IMG/VR virus record: IMGVR_UViG_3300033143_005075 | Location: 1 to 64,000 of that record | Reading direction: 5' to 3' (one strand) | DNA: 64,000 nt | DNA from: a virus | Shown here: positions 15,045 through 23,646 of the stretch, piece by piece | Position numbering within the stretch: the stretch's first letter is position 1 | Layout of the letters: each line of letters begins with the position of its first letter | Position numbers and translations under genes: made by a program | Notes under the pieces: generated by a model | The model's input: only the letters and a program-made list of their open reading frames with translations | What the model was told of the DNA's origin: nothing | Database searches by the model: none

Positions 15045-15386
15045 TTGAGTGGGATTCTAACAGTTAAGACCAAAGTATCTTGTGAGAGTCATATTGAGCA
15101 AGCTGCTAAAGAACGTGGTCACAAGGTGGAGAAAATCAAGGACACTCTGAAGGTTCACGTCAACGAAGGCTACTACGGTTCCGTCACGTTCAAAAAGAAC
15201 ACGAATGGAACGTTTGATGCCAAAGGTGACACCATGAACAAGCAGCATGTCAATCGTTTTCTCCAGGCTTGCAACGTCGTTGCAGTCCGTGAACTGTTCA
15301 TGGAACGTGGCTACAAGAACATTCAGGAACCAGGCCTGCGTAACCTGGAAAAGAACAGCAAGTACGTAATCCAGGCGAACGTCTAA
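15045..15386 (+). CDS. DUF1257 (Ycf35-like) protein
   Basis: The product has 113 residues. It starts at TTG 15045, nine bases behind AGAGGAGG. An earlier in-frame start would lie inside the promoter. The pattern (V-K-T-K-V, helix with charged residues, H-V-N-E-G-Y-Y-G-S-V-T-F-K, then a helix leading to G-Y) fits DUF1257, a small family linked to Ycf46-type ATPases and DUF2997. Function unknown; a complex of the three proteins is inference from conserved neighbourhood. Confidence 0.7.
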   Translation: MSGILTVKTKVSCESHIEQAAKERGHKVEKIKDTLKVHVNEGYYGSVTFKKNTNGTFDAKGDTMNKQHVNRFLQACNVVAVRELFMERGYKNIQEPGLRNLEKNSKYVIQANV

Positions 15387-15421
15387 GAAACGTTCCCGAT
15401 ACGTTAACAAAGGAGAGGAAT

Positions 15422-15625
15422 ATGTCACAGAAAGGTGTAACCGCAACCATTGATATCGACGGAAAGATTGAAGTCGATGTCCATGGAGTAAAGGGCAGCT
15501 GTACAAAACATCTGAGTGAGATTGCCGAAAGTCTTTCGCATATCAGCGAACATAAAGACTTAACATTCAGAGAGGAGTCCAGAGACAAGGACTCCAAAGT
15601 TGTTGCCCAGAACAGCCAGTCGTAA
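15422..15625 (+). CDS. DUF2997 protein
   Basis: The product has 67 residues. The beta-hairpin T-I-D-I-D-G-K-I-E-V-D-V-H-G-V-K-G followed by S-C and a helix with E-I-A-E is the hallmark of DUF2997, which reads I-x-I-x-x-D-G-x-x-x-x-x-x-x-G-x-x-G-x-x-C. The C-terminal 20 residues are charged and probably disordered. Third member of the Ycf46 cassette. Confidence 0.7.
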   Translation: MSQKGVTATIDIDGKIEVDVHGVKGSCTKHLSEIAESLSHISEHKDLTFREESRDKDSKVVAQNSQS

Positions 15626-15637
15626 CGGAGTAAGAAG

Positions 15638-16051
15638 ATGGGTGAATCCATCATTACTTCACGTATCCTAGAATCTGCTGATGCCATTGGAACTAAGGCA
15701 CAGGAGTACATCTGTGAGAGAGAACCAGAGTTTTGGAACTGGCTCATGAAGAAAGCCACAGATGGATCCAAGGAAGTCTTAGTAGCTGCAAAGAATCATC
15801 GACAGCCTAGAGACGAGATAATCCGAGTCATTATCTCTACTGCTATGCAAGCGGTAATGGCAGAGGTTCTCGCCCGAGATACAATGGATGGCAAAGAAAA
15901 CAGGAAACTCAATTCTCTCATCAAGGCTGGATATGAAGATGTAAGTAAAGCCATGGAGAGAGCAGCTGGTGCACACCAGGACGAAGGGGTACCAACTCCG
16001 GAAGAGTCTAGCTTTGATCAAGCTATAAAGCAAGAGACTGAGAAGGAGTAG
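15638..16051 (+). CDS. Hypothetical helical protein
   Basis: The product has 137 residues and is predominantly alpha-helical with an acidic, Pro-containing tail (P-T-P-E-E-S, then S-S-F-D-Q). AACGGAG lies before the ATG. It may be the fourth gene of the cassette driven from 14934. No family recognised. A hairpin with a short T-run overlaps its stop. Confidence 0.55.
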   Translation: MGESIITSRILESADAIGTKAQEYICEREPEFWNWLMKKATDGSKEVLVAAKNHRQPRDEIIRVIISTAMQAVMAEVLARDTMDGKENRKLNSLIKAGYEDVSKAMERAAGAHQDEGVPTPEESSFDQAIKQETEKE

Positions 16052-16073
16052 GCGCCCCTTGGCCCTACTTTCT
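16047..16073 (+). terminator. Probable weak intrinsic terminator
   Basis: AGTAGG (16047-16052) pairs with CCTACT (16064-16069) across an 11-base GC-rich loop and is followed by TTTCT. The stem is short and the T-run poor. Confidence 0.4.
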
Positions 16074-16086
16074 GAGCATAGAGAAT

Positions 16087-16926
16087 ATGGAAGACCCAAG
16101 AGAACAAAAGCTTATCGATATCGATAAACTCATTACCGATATAGGTATTGATAATCACCGAGTCAGGCACAAACTCCTGAACATGATCCATCTAGCATCT
16201 TCCACAGAGAAAAGGAAGATCTCCATCGGAGGTGATGTATGGAGTGGTGTTCTTCCATACGATTATGTAGCAGGACCACTCAATCCCTCAAGTAGAGTAC
16301 ACATTTGGGGCCCTCCCTCATCAGGTAAAACCGCACTCGCTCTTAATATTGCTAGTCAAACTGCATGTTGTGGCGGGAAAATCCTTCTCATTGACACTAC
16401 TTTTGCAGCAAACAAAAACTATATAACTAAACTGAGCGGAGACTTCAGCATTGTCCAAACTGCAGAGATTGCTCCAGTCATCCCCGCGGTCGGAGAATAC
16501 AACATCATAATTCTAGACGACTTTGCTTGTGTTACCGATCCTGGCTCTGTTATACAACTTATGTCATCATGTGGCATCACAGAAACCATCCTAATAGTAT
16601 GCAACCAAATCAGAGCTAACATGAAGGGTGGATACTATGCTCGACGACCTGGCCTTCAAGGCATGATGACTATGTCTATCTATATGAAGCGCGTAGAGAA
16701 ACGAGAGAAGTATTCCATCAGCCAACTTAAGCTGGAAAGATATCGCGGTAAGGGAACTAAGGAAGGCAGGATTGCAACGCTTCCTATGGACTATGATGGT
16801 AATATCCTGAACAACAAGATAGTAGAAACACTACTTCCCTTAGCAATGATGGATAATCCAGCAACAAACACAAAAGATATAGAAATCGTAGAGAAATGGA
16901 TAAAGAAACAGTGGCAAAAGGACTAG
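16087..16926 (+). CDS. RecA/RadA-like ATPase (first of two RecA-fold paralogues)
   Basis: The product has 279 residues. Walker A reads G-P-P-S-S-G-K-T (about 77-84), strand I-L-L-I-D-T carries the conserved acidic residue, Walker B is I-I-I-L-D-D, and V-C-N-Q-I-R aligns with the L1/L2 neighbourhood of RecA-fold recombinases (N-Q). It lacks the long C-terminal domain of bacterial RecA and resembles the RadA/KaiC/UvsX class in length. Its role could be recombination mediation or a RadA-like motor. The canonical RecA-like copy is at 37440. The last 31 bases overlap the next nuclease gene. Confidence 0.75.
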   Translation: MEDPREQKLIDIDKLITDIGIDNHRVRHKLLNMIHLASSTEKRKISIGGDVWSGVLPYDYVAGPLNPSSRVHIWGPPSSGKTALALNIASQTACCGGKILLIDTTFAANKNYITKLSGDFSIVQTAEIAPVIPAVGEYNIIILDDFACVTDPGSVIQLMSSCGITETILIVCNQIRANMKGGYYARRPGLQGMMTMSIYMKRVEKREKYSISQLKLERYRGKGTKEGRIATLPMDYDGNILNNKIVETLLPLAMMDNPATNTKDIEIVEKWIKKQWQKD

Positions 16927-17270
16927 ACACACGAGACATTGGTGATGAGTATGAGGATGAGATCCTTGAACTCATTCACAAATACGATGAAGGATTCATT
17001 AAGACAAAAGGATCTGGTGCTGTACATAACGATGGAGACATAGTTTCTCAGCATCATCCTGACAGACCACAGATTGCTATCGATGCCAAATGGAAGGGCA
17101 ACGCAAAAAGTGCTATCGCGACTGATAATGAACTAGAAAAGATAGCACTACAAGCAGCAATGAGAGGAAGAAAAGGAATTATCATTACACCATCAAAAAC
17201 TAACAAGATGGTAGCAATGCTACCACTAACAGCACTACTCGAGCTCATCTATGGAGGAAAGAATGGATAA
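16896..17270 (+). CDS. Small PD-(D/E)XK nuclease, Holliday-junction resolvase-like
   Basis: The product has 124 residues. The motif order is that of an Hjc/RecU-like restriction-fold nuclease: an N-terminal Glu helix (G-D-E-Y-E-D-E-I-L), G-S-G-A-V-H-N-D-G-D-I-V with the first catalytic Asp, then I-A-I-D-A-K-W-K providing the D-x-K pair (about residues 62-67). It follows the RecA-like ATPase with a 31-base overlap, consistent with a recombination pair. The substrate (four-way junctions or mismatched ends) is inferred. Confidence 0.7.
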   Translation: MDKETVAKGLDTRDIGDEYEDEILELIHKYDEGFIKTKGSGAVHNDGDIVSQHHPDRPQIAIDAKWKGNAKSAIATDNELEKIALQAAMRGRKGIIITPSKTNKMVAMLPLTALLELIYGGKNG

Positions 17271-18129
17271 GCCAGAAGACATGAATACAGGACTCATGAT
17301 GGGACAGACAGAGAAACCACCCGAAGATGCTGTGCAAAAGATGCAGAAGAGTGTCTTCAAGGAAAAGGGGGGAAGTGATGTCCTGAAGATAAGACCTCGT
17401 GATCCACAAGAATTCATCGCTAATATAGATGCTGCAAGAGCTAAAGCATACCTCGCTGTTCAAGAAGATCTTGAAGGGCTTAAGAAACTTAAAGTTAACG
17501 GCAAAAAGAAGGCATACAAGACAGCATGCAAAGAAAAGTGCTGTCTTTGTTGTTATACATTAGTTCCTATCACTTATGGCGAAGAAGCTTTACTAATTGC
17601 ACAATCTATACAACAAGGAGACTATGCTGCCACAGTATCTATGGTTGATATGCTTGATGCTGCATACGAAGAAGCAGGTGTCTATGAACTTTGGGACAAG
17701 GGGAAACTCAAGGAGGCAGCACAAAAAGCATTCGAATTGAAGATGGCGTGCCCTTTCTTAGATAAGAGCACGAAGCTCTGTACTACGTACAGCAATAGAC
17801 CCATCTGTTGTTTTGCCAGGTTAGCAATTAGACAGACTAAAGGACTTGGTAAGAATACCTCTGGTGCAGCCACATGTAAGGAGAACATCAGATTATCCAA
17901 AGGATTAGTCATACATACTATGGCTACCAGAGTGTTGCGCGGCGCGGCAGACCTAGAAACCAGGAATGATGAAACCAAGAAGATATTCATGCCTCTTCCG
18001 CAGCTAGTGAATAGAACTATCGAAAAGCTAACTCCACTAAATGAAACAGAGAAGTTAGCTGCATTAGGAATTCCTCTGGAGGTATCAACAGAAGATGAAA
18101 AAGAGGAGGCGAAAAATGGACACACTTGA
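17263..18129 (+). CDS. YkgJ-type Cys-cluster protein
   Basis: The product has 288 residues and starts at ATG 17263, five bases behind GGAGG. The central K-C-C-L-C-C and the later C-P-F-L-D ... K-L-C ... Y-S-N-R-P-I-C-C form the YkgJ/CxxCxxCC signature, a putative zinc or iron-sulfur binding domain whose function is not established. The N-terminal 75 residues and the C-terminal 60 residues are charged extensions without recognised domains. Confidence 0.7.
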   Translation: MDKPEDMNTGLMMGQTEKPPEDAVQKMQKSVFKEKGGSDVLKIRPRDPQEFIANIDAARAKAYLAVQEDLEGLKKLKVNGKKKAYKTACKEKCCLCCYTLVPITYGEEALLIAQSIQQGDYAATVSMVDMLDAAYEEAGVYELWDKGKLKEAAQKAFELKMACPFLDKSTKLCTTYSNRPICCFARLAIRQTKGLGKNTSGAATCKENIRLSKGLVIHTMATRVLRGAADLETRNDETKKIFMPLPQLVNRTIEKLTPLNETEKLAALGIPLEVSTEDEKEEAKNGHT

Positions 18130-18454
18130 TGAACGTGCGCTTAGAATATCATCAATAATCGCAATATCTCTACTAATTGGTGCTTTCATTGGTGGTTGGT
18201 TTGTAGGACGATCACGTAGAGTTGGTGCTAATATCGGAGATTTCGGACCACATGCACGTATCCTGAAAAGCAAAAGCATACGTAAAGAAGTCAAACGAGC
18301 AACAACTGTTACCTGCAATAAGATTATTGCAAGGGAACTTAAAGAAGAAGCAACTATGGCTGAACAAGAAGCCAGAAACGTGGAGGAAGGAAAAGATGCC
18401 AAAAATCCTAACCGAAGAGGAGTGCGAAAGAGTACTACGTATTCCGTACAATGA
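18116..18454 (+). CDS. N-terminally anchored membrane protein
   Basis: The product has 112 residues. ATG 18116 has GAGGAGG upstream and overlaps the previous stop by 14 bases. A hydrophobic span with glycine motifs (residues 11-32, ending G-W-F-V-G-R-S-R-R) is followed by a basic, probably helical tail of about 80 residues. The positive residues after the span predict a cytoplasmic tail. No family recognised. Confidence 0.6.
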   Translation: MDTLDERALRISSIIAISLLIGAFIGGWFVGRSRRVGANIGDFGPHARILKSKSIRKEVKRATTVTCNKIIARELKEEATMAEQEARNVEEGKDAKNPNRRGVRKSTTYSVQ

Positions 18455-18941
18455 GTACCAAGAACTAATCATTACAGGTAAGCCACATGCAGAAACTGCA
18501 GCAGATACCAGAAAGTTCAACGAACGTTTGACACATACGATGATCGAGCTTCATCATATGGTGGTAAAAGCTAGATCTGATGCTGCTGTAGCCGAGAAGG
18601 AATTCAAAGAAGCTAAAGCTAATACACTAGCCAAACTGGCTGAAGCAAAGATCAGATCAAAGAACAGAAACTCTGATGAGATAGGTAATGCTGATCCCGA
18701 CCTAGCTGGTATTACTAACGTGGATCCTGCTGGTCTCACAGAGAATATGATGAAAGCTATTGCAGAGAGGGAAGCATACAAGCTCACTGCAGAGAGCAGA
18801 AAACAACTAAGAAAGCTAACTTTCCTTTCCGAGATGTGGGAAGGACAGATTCGTATCGGCAAGAGGATCGGAGACGAGCTGGTTGCATTCGGTATTGAAA
18901 ACAAGATGAGTAAGCAACTTGCGAGCGACCGAAACGTATAA
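18396..18941 (+). CDS. Coiled-coil protein of unknown function
   Basis: The product has 181 residues. ATG 18396 lies behind GGAGGAAGG and overlaps the membrane protein gene by 59 bases. The sequence is dominated by Ala/Glu/Lys heptads (A-V-A-E-K-E-F-K-E-A-K-A) with an Asp/Pro loop (around N-A-D-P-D-L-A-G), as in scaffolding or structural helpers. Its stop codon overlaps the next start by one base. Confidence 0.55.
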   Translation: MPKILTEEECERVLRIPYNEYQELIITGKPHAETAADTRKFNERLTHTMIELHHMVVKARSDAAVAEKEFKEAKANTLAKLAEAKIRSKNRNSDEIGNADPDLAGITNVDPAGLTENMMKAIAEREAYKLTAESRKQLRKLTFLSEMWEGQIRIGKRIGDELVAFGIENKMSKQLASDRNV

Positions 18942-19234
18942 TGTTGCCAGTTCAGGATGAAAGAAACTTAGCAGCACTAGCTGCCATAGTATACCAAGCA
19001 GGCGGAAGAATAGAAGTACCACTCAGTTTAGTTCAAGACTGCTATGGCGCAGGTAAGGGACTGATGATATATGTATCATCAGACCAGCAAAATCTAATTA
19101 CTGAACTCGTAGATGGAAAGGGCGAAGCAAGGGTTCTAGCTTCAGTGCGTGCCATCAAAGAGGAAAACATAAGACGAGAGAAGTTACCAACAGATCCTAA
19201 CTTCATCTTCGATCCAACACTCAAGGAAAAATAG
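18941..19234 (+). CDS. Small alpha/beta protein with C-terminal IFDP motif
   Basis: The product has 97 residues and starts on the last base of the previous stop. The alternating beta/alpha pattern has Y-V-S-S-D-Q in the centre. The C-terminus reads P-N-F-I-F-D-P-T-L-K-E-K, so the recurring FDP peptide sits in the last eight residues, a placement typical of tail-docking motifs. Function unknown. Confidence 0.6.
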   Translation: MLPVQDERNLAALAAIVYQAGGRIEVPLSLVQDCYGAGKGLMIYVSSDQQNLITELVDGKGEARVLASVRAIKEENIRREKLPTDPNFIFDPTLKEK

Positions 19235-19243
19235 GGAGGAATC

Positions 19244-20221
19244 ATGAAAGTCATTGCTAAAGTGACCGTTGGGTCGCATCTGTACGGTACCGCTTTGCCC
19301 ACATCAGATACAGACCTTAAGGAAGTATACATCCCTGATATCGATGACATTCTTCTTCAGAATGCAGACAAAATCACTCGTAACAATAACGTCGATGATC
19401 TAGACATCGAACGCCTTCCCTTGCACAGATATATACAGTTACTCATGGAAGGACAGACTTCCGCGCATGATATGCTATTTGCTCCTGATAATATGGTTCA
19501 TGATGCTACAGATGACTGGCATAAACTGGTTGAAGTAGGCAGGAAGCATTTCATCAGCAAGAATGTCACAAAAATGGTGGGATTCTGCAAAGCACAAGCC
19601 TATATGTATTGTGTCAAAGCTGAGAGAATGAAAGTAGCACAGACTATACATGATATCCTACTTCCATATTCCAAAAGAGACCCCGATTGCAAAGGATCTC
19701 CTCCCCTAAAGATCAAGGACTGCGAAATTGACATCACCAAATCTCCTAAAGAGCATATATCTTTCGAAGAGATTATACATAAAGATGGCACAGGCAGAAA
19801 GGAAAAATACCTTAAGGTATGTGGCAAAATGATCTCTGAGAATGATTCTATAGAACAAGCAGTCAAGATCATCAAAAACATTCTCAGCAAGTATGGTAAA
19901 CGCGTAAAGAAAGCAGCCAACATGGAGTACAACGACTGGAAAGCATTGATGCACGCCGTACGTGTAGCTGAAGAAGCACGTGAGCTCCTTAGGGATAAGA
20001 AAATCACATTCCCGCGGCCGAATGCAGACTTCCTATTGCAAATTAAGACAGGTAAGATCAAGTTCTATGTAATTGATACGATCATTACGACAACTATTAG
20101 TCAGATCGAAGGACTTATGAAGACATCAAATCTTCCTGACAAACCGATGTCAACACTAGCGCAGAAGTTTGTCACTGATATCTACAGAAGGGAGATTAAT
20201 AATGCAAAAGAAGAAAAGTAA
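19244..20221 (+). CDS. Pol beta-superfamily nucleotidyltransferase
   Basis: The product has 325 residues. The N-terminus G-S-H-L-Y-G-T ... S-D-T-D-L-K-E-V-Y is the G-S-x-x-x-G-x-x-x-x-S-D-x-D motif of nucleotidyltransferases (COG3541-type), giving the two metal-binding Asp. The remainder is helical (S-A-H-D-M-L-F, conserved in this family). Phage members have been linked to RNA repair or tRNA modification, but the substrate here cannot be decided from sequence. GGGAGGA precedes the ATG. Confidence 0.75.
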   Translation: MKVIAKVTVGSHLYGTALPTSDTDLKEVYIPDIDDILLQNADKITRNNNVDDLDIERLPLHRYIQLLMEGQTSAHDMLFAPDNMVHDATDDWHKLVEVGRKHFISKNVTKMVGFCKAQAYMYCVKAERMKVAQTIHDILLPYSKRDPDCKGSPPLKIKDCEIDITKSPKEHISFEEIIHKDGTGRKEKYLKVCGKMISENDSIEQAVKIIKNILSKYGKRVKKAANMEYNDWKALMHAVRVAEEARELLRDKKITFPRPNADFLLQIKTGKIKFYVIDTIITTTISQIEGLMKTSNLPDKPMSTLAQKFVTDIYRREINNAKEEK

Positions 20222-20858
20222 AGAACAAGAGATCTTCAACCTACTCAACTCAATAGGAGAGAAGTTCAAAGATATCTGGGACATACTAAAGAAGATCGTA
20301 CAGTTACTATTAAACACGGTAAATGGAACATATGTTGTCGCTGGGGGACTAATCTTTCTCTTTCTTATTGCATCGGTTACAACTATAACATGTAATACTA
20401 ATCTCACACATGAGCCTAAGCTAGATCCTAAGACTTTAGTCGTGCCACCACAAGTAGAACATCCAAAGTTTGAAAATGATGATCTTCACTGGAAGGTTGA
20501 GAAAATGTTGGCAATCAACGATCGTGACGACATCAGCGGGAAGGGATACTTTAACTCAAGCCATGAGAGCATATGGGTTAAAGATCCAGATGAAAACTGG
20601 GGCGATAGTGCCGATCGGGTCCGCGGGAGGTCACTCATCGACGGCATTCAGATCCGAATCTGGGATCCTGTTACGAAGAAACAAAACACGTTCATATTTA
20701 GTGAGAAAGATGCTATGGAACTCTCATCCAGTACTAACAGGAATGACCTAAGAGCTGCAGGATTCATACTTAGGAAACTACGCCGCTCAATACCAGAGAG
20801 CATCAAAAAGAGATTCCCCAAAACATATGGGGATGAGGAGGAAGAGGATGACGATTAA
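20202..20858 (+). CDS. Membrane-anchored protein with acidic tail
   Basis: The product has 218 residues. ATG 20202 lies behind GGGAG and overlaps the nucleotidyltransferase gene by 20 bases. An amphipathic N-terminal helix, one membrane span (about residues 45-65, G-G-L-I-F-L-F-L-I-A), a Pro-rich hinge and a soluble domain with W-D-P-V-T-K are followed by a C-terminal run of Glu and Asp (about eight acidic residues). Function unknown. Confidence 0.6.
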   Translation: MQKKKSKEQEIFNLLNSIGEKFKDIWDILKKIVQLLLNTVNGTYVVAGGLIFLFLIASVTTITCNTNLTHEPKLDPKTLVVPPQVEHPKFENDDLHWKVEKMLAINDRDDISGKGYFNSSHESIWVKDPDENWGDSADRVRGRSLIDGIQIRIWDPVTKKQNTFIFSEKDAMELSSSTNRNDLRAAGFILRKLRRSIPESIKKRFPKTYGDEEEEDDD

Positions 20859-20888
20859 AGATGGACTTAAGCAGGCAGGAGAGAATCG

Positions 20889-22757
20889 GTGAAACTAAAA
20901 CGACTAACAATTAAGGACTTCAGAAACCACGAGAACACTGACATAAAGATTCCACACGCGCTCATCATTACCGGACCAGAAGGGTCCGGGAAGAGCACTA
21001 TCAGGTACGCTCTTGAGGTAGCACTTAGGGGCAACGCCAGCTTCCCAGACTCTAGACCCCTCGTAAGAAGAGGACAGAAGGAAGCCAGAGTCAAGGCCGA
21101 GTTTGCTATGGGTGAATCTACGCGTATCATTGAGAAGATCATCCCAGTGGATCCCTCCAAACCACAACGTACCAACCTCATGAATCATCAAGCACTTCTC
21201 GATTTCGTGGGCGTCGACAAAGATGTTGCCCAGGTCCTTTGTAGTACCCACCGCTTCGAGAACATGACCAAGGACGAACGTGTACGAATGTTCTCCAAGC
21301 TAGTCCTTGGTCAGATCACACTTAAGACCATTAAGGATGAAGTCATCGCCGGTATTCGTGAAGAACATAAGGAAGCAACCAAAGCATTGCTCAATGCTGA
21401 TGACATGGATGCTGGTGGAAACGATGCTCTTGCTATATACAAACAGCTCGGCGCCGCGGTGAGGACAAAGAGATCCAAGCTTGACGTTAGTCTAGAACTC
21501 CAGCAAGAAGCGAGAGACAAACTTACTGTCAACCTCGAAGAGGCAAAGAAAGAACACAAGGAACCTACAAATAATACTGACGAGATCGCACAATGGTGGG
21601 AGGACAATGCAAATCTCAACGTCATAAAACCTGATCTTGAAGGAAAGAAAGAGAATCTTATAGAAATAAAGAAACGCATCGAGACCATAACAAATAGTAT
21701 TACATCCAAAGAAGAGTTCGATAAGAAGAAGGAACCGCACACGAAAGCTATAACTGAAGCACATATGAGACAGGAAGCTCTCAATTCGGATGAACTTGAC
21801 AAAGAATGGACAAGACTCTTCTCTCTTGTTGAAAGTCTGAAGAAAGCTGATCCTTCTAAAGTGCCTTGTCCGCACTTCGGAGGATGCCAACTATCAGAAA
21901 CCAAACTCTCCGCATTAATCTCTGATAACTTGGAGAAGACACAAGAAGAACTAAAGAAAGCAAATGCAGCTAGCGAAATTGCTCTTGAAGCATATGATAC
22001 ATTCCAGGGGAAATGTGACATCGCAACTGAAGCCTTGCTCGAAATCAAAAAAGAAGAGGAAGCATCACAAGCCTTGGAGAAGACATTAGCCCTTCTGAAA
22101 TCATCACAGGAAAGAACAGAGAAGACAATCGAAAGTATCGAAGCATCTGTTACTAGCCTTGAGGAAGCAGTTAAGGGAAAGGACTTCTCTAGTATTCAAC
22201 AAGTCAGTGAGACTACGTCTCCTGCTAGTATTGAGAAACAGATAACAGATGCGGACAGAGTAATCAATAAGGGATCGAAAGAGTTAACTCTCTGGGAGAT
22301 GCTACAGAAGGAGCTTAGACCTACGGCAGCATGGAGAAGAATGGTCATGTCCAGAATGAAGCCTCTCGCTAATGAAATCAAAGTATGGGGAAAACATCTT
22401 GCTAATACAGATGATATTACACTATCTCCTGATGAGGTTGACCTAGTTGTTCATGATCTACCATTTGATTATCTATCTGAGAGCGAACGCTACAAAATAT
22501 GTGTTGCAGTACAACAAGCTATCTCTAAAGTATCTAAAGCGGGCATCGTAATTATCGATGACATCAGAAGAGTCATAGATATTAGTCCAATTACATCTAT
22601 GGCTAAAGAAATCGCAAAGGATACAGAGTGCACCATTATCGTAATCTCTCCAGAGGATCTCGATATCGAAGGCTTCGAGAAAATCAACATCAAAGAAGGG
22701 AAGGTAGGAAATGGAACTGACATCAACACTAAAAGCAATGCTGAAGGGGAGAATTGA
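20889..22757 (+). CDS. Rad50/SbcC-like SMC-type ATPase
   Basis: The product has 622 residues, with a GTG start behind GGAGAG. An N-terminal ABC half (Walker A G-P-E-G-S-G-K-S-T at 29-37) and a C-terminal half (signature L-S-E-S-E-R, Walker B I-V-I-I-D-D) flank about 330 residues of coiled coil. At mid-coil, around residue 327, C-P-H-F-G-G-C could serve as a zinc-hook-like apex although it is not the canonical C-x-x-C. This matches T4 gp46/SbcC in architecture but is short. The nuclease partner (Mre11/SbcD/gp47) is not in the window. Predicted role: processing of DNA ends for recombination. Confidence 0.8.
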   Translation: MKLKRLTIKDFRNHENTDIKIPHALIITGPEGSGKSTIRYALEVALRGNASFPDSRPLVRRGQKEARVKAEFAMGESTRIIEKIIPVDPSKPQRTNLMNHQALLDFVGVDKDVAQVLCSTHRFENMTKDERVRMFSKLVLGQITLKTIKDEVIAGIREEHKEATKALLNADDMDAGGNDALAIYKQLGAAVRTKRSKLDVSLELQQEARDKLTVNLEEAKKEHKEPTNNTDEIAQWWEDNANLNVIKPDLEGKKENLIEIKKRIETITNSITSKEEFDKKKEPHTKAITEAHMRQEALNSDELDKEWTRLFSLVESLKKADPSKVPCPHFGGCQLSETKLSALISDNLEKTQEELKKANAASEIALEAYDTFQGKCDIATEALLEIKKEEEASQALEKTLALLKSSQERTEKTIESIEASVTSLEEAVKGKDFSSIQQVSETTSPASIEKQITDADRVINKGSKELTLWEMLQKELRPTAAWRRMVMSRMKPLANEIKVWGKHLANTDDITLSPDEVDLVVHDLPFDYLSESERYKICVAVQQAISKVSKAGIVIIDDIRRVIDISPITSMAKEIAKDTECTIIVISPEDLDIEGFEKINIKEGKVGNGTDINTKSNAEGEN

Positions 22758-23040
22758 TGATCTTCAGGAAATTCTAAACAGATACAAGAAAACTCTTAAT
22801 GAAATTGGATGTGAGGAAGAAGACATCATCACGCATGCAAAATCCCTCTATAAAGAGGGAGATGATTATCATGGTGAAGATTATATCAGCCAAATGAATT
22901 ATGTTCTAGATCCTCTAGTCCAGAGAATCAGACATACTGATGATGATTGGAGTATCGTTCTTATCCTTCAACATCTAGAAGATAAGCTAAAACGCACCAG
23001 ATCCAAGCTGGAGAAGGAAGTGTCCCTTAAAGGGGACTAA
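22711..23040 (+). CDS. Small coiled-coil protein
   Basis: The product has 109 residues and overlaps the Rad50-like gene by 47 bases, with AGGTAGGAA before the ATG. It is highly charged and probably forms a helical hairpin (R-I-D-D-L-Q-E-I-L ... L-E-D-K-L-K-R-T-R-S-K-L). Co-translation with the SMC-type ATPase suggests a possible partner. Its stop lies inside the second copy of the GGGG/CCCC repeat. Confidence 0.55.
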   Translation: MELTSTLKAMLKGRIDDLQEILNRYKKTLNEIGCEEEDIITHAKSLYKEGDDYHGEDYISQMNYVLDPLVQRIRHTDDDWSIVLILQHLEDKLKRTRSKLEKEVSLKGD

Positions 23041-23053
23041 AACCGTTCCCCGC
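23026..23053 (+). repeat. 28-base GGGG/CCCC hairpin repeat, copy 2
   Basis: This copy has the same design as 12134-12161: CTTAAAGGGG, AAAACC in the loop, TCCCCGC, 23 of 28 identical. It is followed by AATAATTTTT, so here it could also end transcripts. Confidence 0.5.
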
Positions 23054-23078
23054 AATAATTTTTCCGAAGGAGCTTGAC

Positions 23079-23390
23079 ATGGAGATAAAGATCACAGACA
23101 AAGAAGGACATGAAAAAGTTGACAGATTCATTCGTGCAGCACCATTCGAACATGCATTTGCAGAAGCAAGTGCACGTATGCGCAAACATGAGATCATAAA
23201 GATCAACGCTAGCTATAACGGATTCGTATTCTCACTGAGTGCAGGAGACGGTCACATTACACTCAATGGTACAGTCCCAAAAGAGTTGATTCCAATGACG
23301 GGTCACGGATCAATCACACTGTCAGATTCAGGTGTCATGGCAGTAGACTTCGAAGTCCCGGAGGCATGGCTCTATGGCAAGAAAGATTAA
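23079..23390 (+). CDS. Hypothetical beta-rich protein
   Basis: The product has 103 residues, with GAAGGAG before the ATG. The N-terminal half is helical and the C-terminal half is an alternating beta pattern (I-T-L-N-G-T-V, S-I-T-L-S-D-S-G-V). No Cys and no recognised motif. It overlaps nothing upstream, and the next start at 23404 follows after 13 bases. Confidence 0.55.
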   Translation: MEIKITDKEGHEKVDRFIRAAPFEHAFAEASARMRKHEIIKINASYNGFVFSLSAGDGHITLNGTVPKELIPMTGHGSITLSDSGVMAVDFEVPEAWLYGKKD

Positions 23391-23403
23391 GGAGGCAGAG
23401 GGT

Positions 23404-23646
23404 ATGAGCAATACTATCAAGAACATTATACTAACATTGATGATCGTAGCTGTCGGTTTCTTTGCTGGCATTACTACTAAAAACAATTCGATGCATAAAA
23501 AGTACGTATGTATTGAGCGTGTAGAATTCCCCAGTCATATTGACGGGGAAGAACTCACAGATGAGAAGATTAAGCAAACCATTACTTTAGCATTTCGAAT
23601 GATCCAGATTAATAAAGAAGCAAGGAGAAATAATGAATCACACTGA
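23404..23646 (+). CDS. Small protein with N-terminal membrane anchor
   Basis: The product has 80 residues. ATG 23404 is preceded by AAGGAGG. Residues 5-24 (I-I-L-T-L-M-I-V-A-V-G-F-F-A-G) form a signal anchor, followed by a short charged soluble part. There is no signal-peptidase or lipobox site. It overlaps the next gene by 14 bases. Confidence 0.55.
   Translation: MSNTIKNIILTLMIVAVGFFAGITTKNNSMHKKYVCIERVEFPSHIDGEELTDEKIKQTITLAFRMIQINKEARRNNESH

Noticed and set aside
20904-22048. Long minus-strand frames inside the Rad50-like gene
   Set aside because: They mirror the coiled-coil codons of the real gene, have hydrophobic or Ser/Leu-rich composition and no ribosome sites. The same holds for other antisense frames in the plus-strand region.
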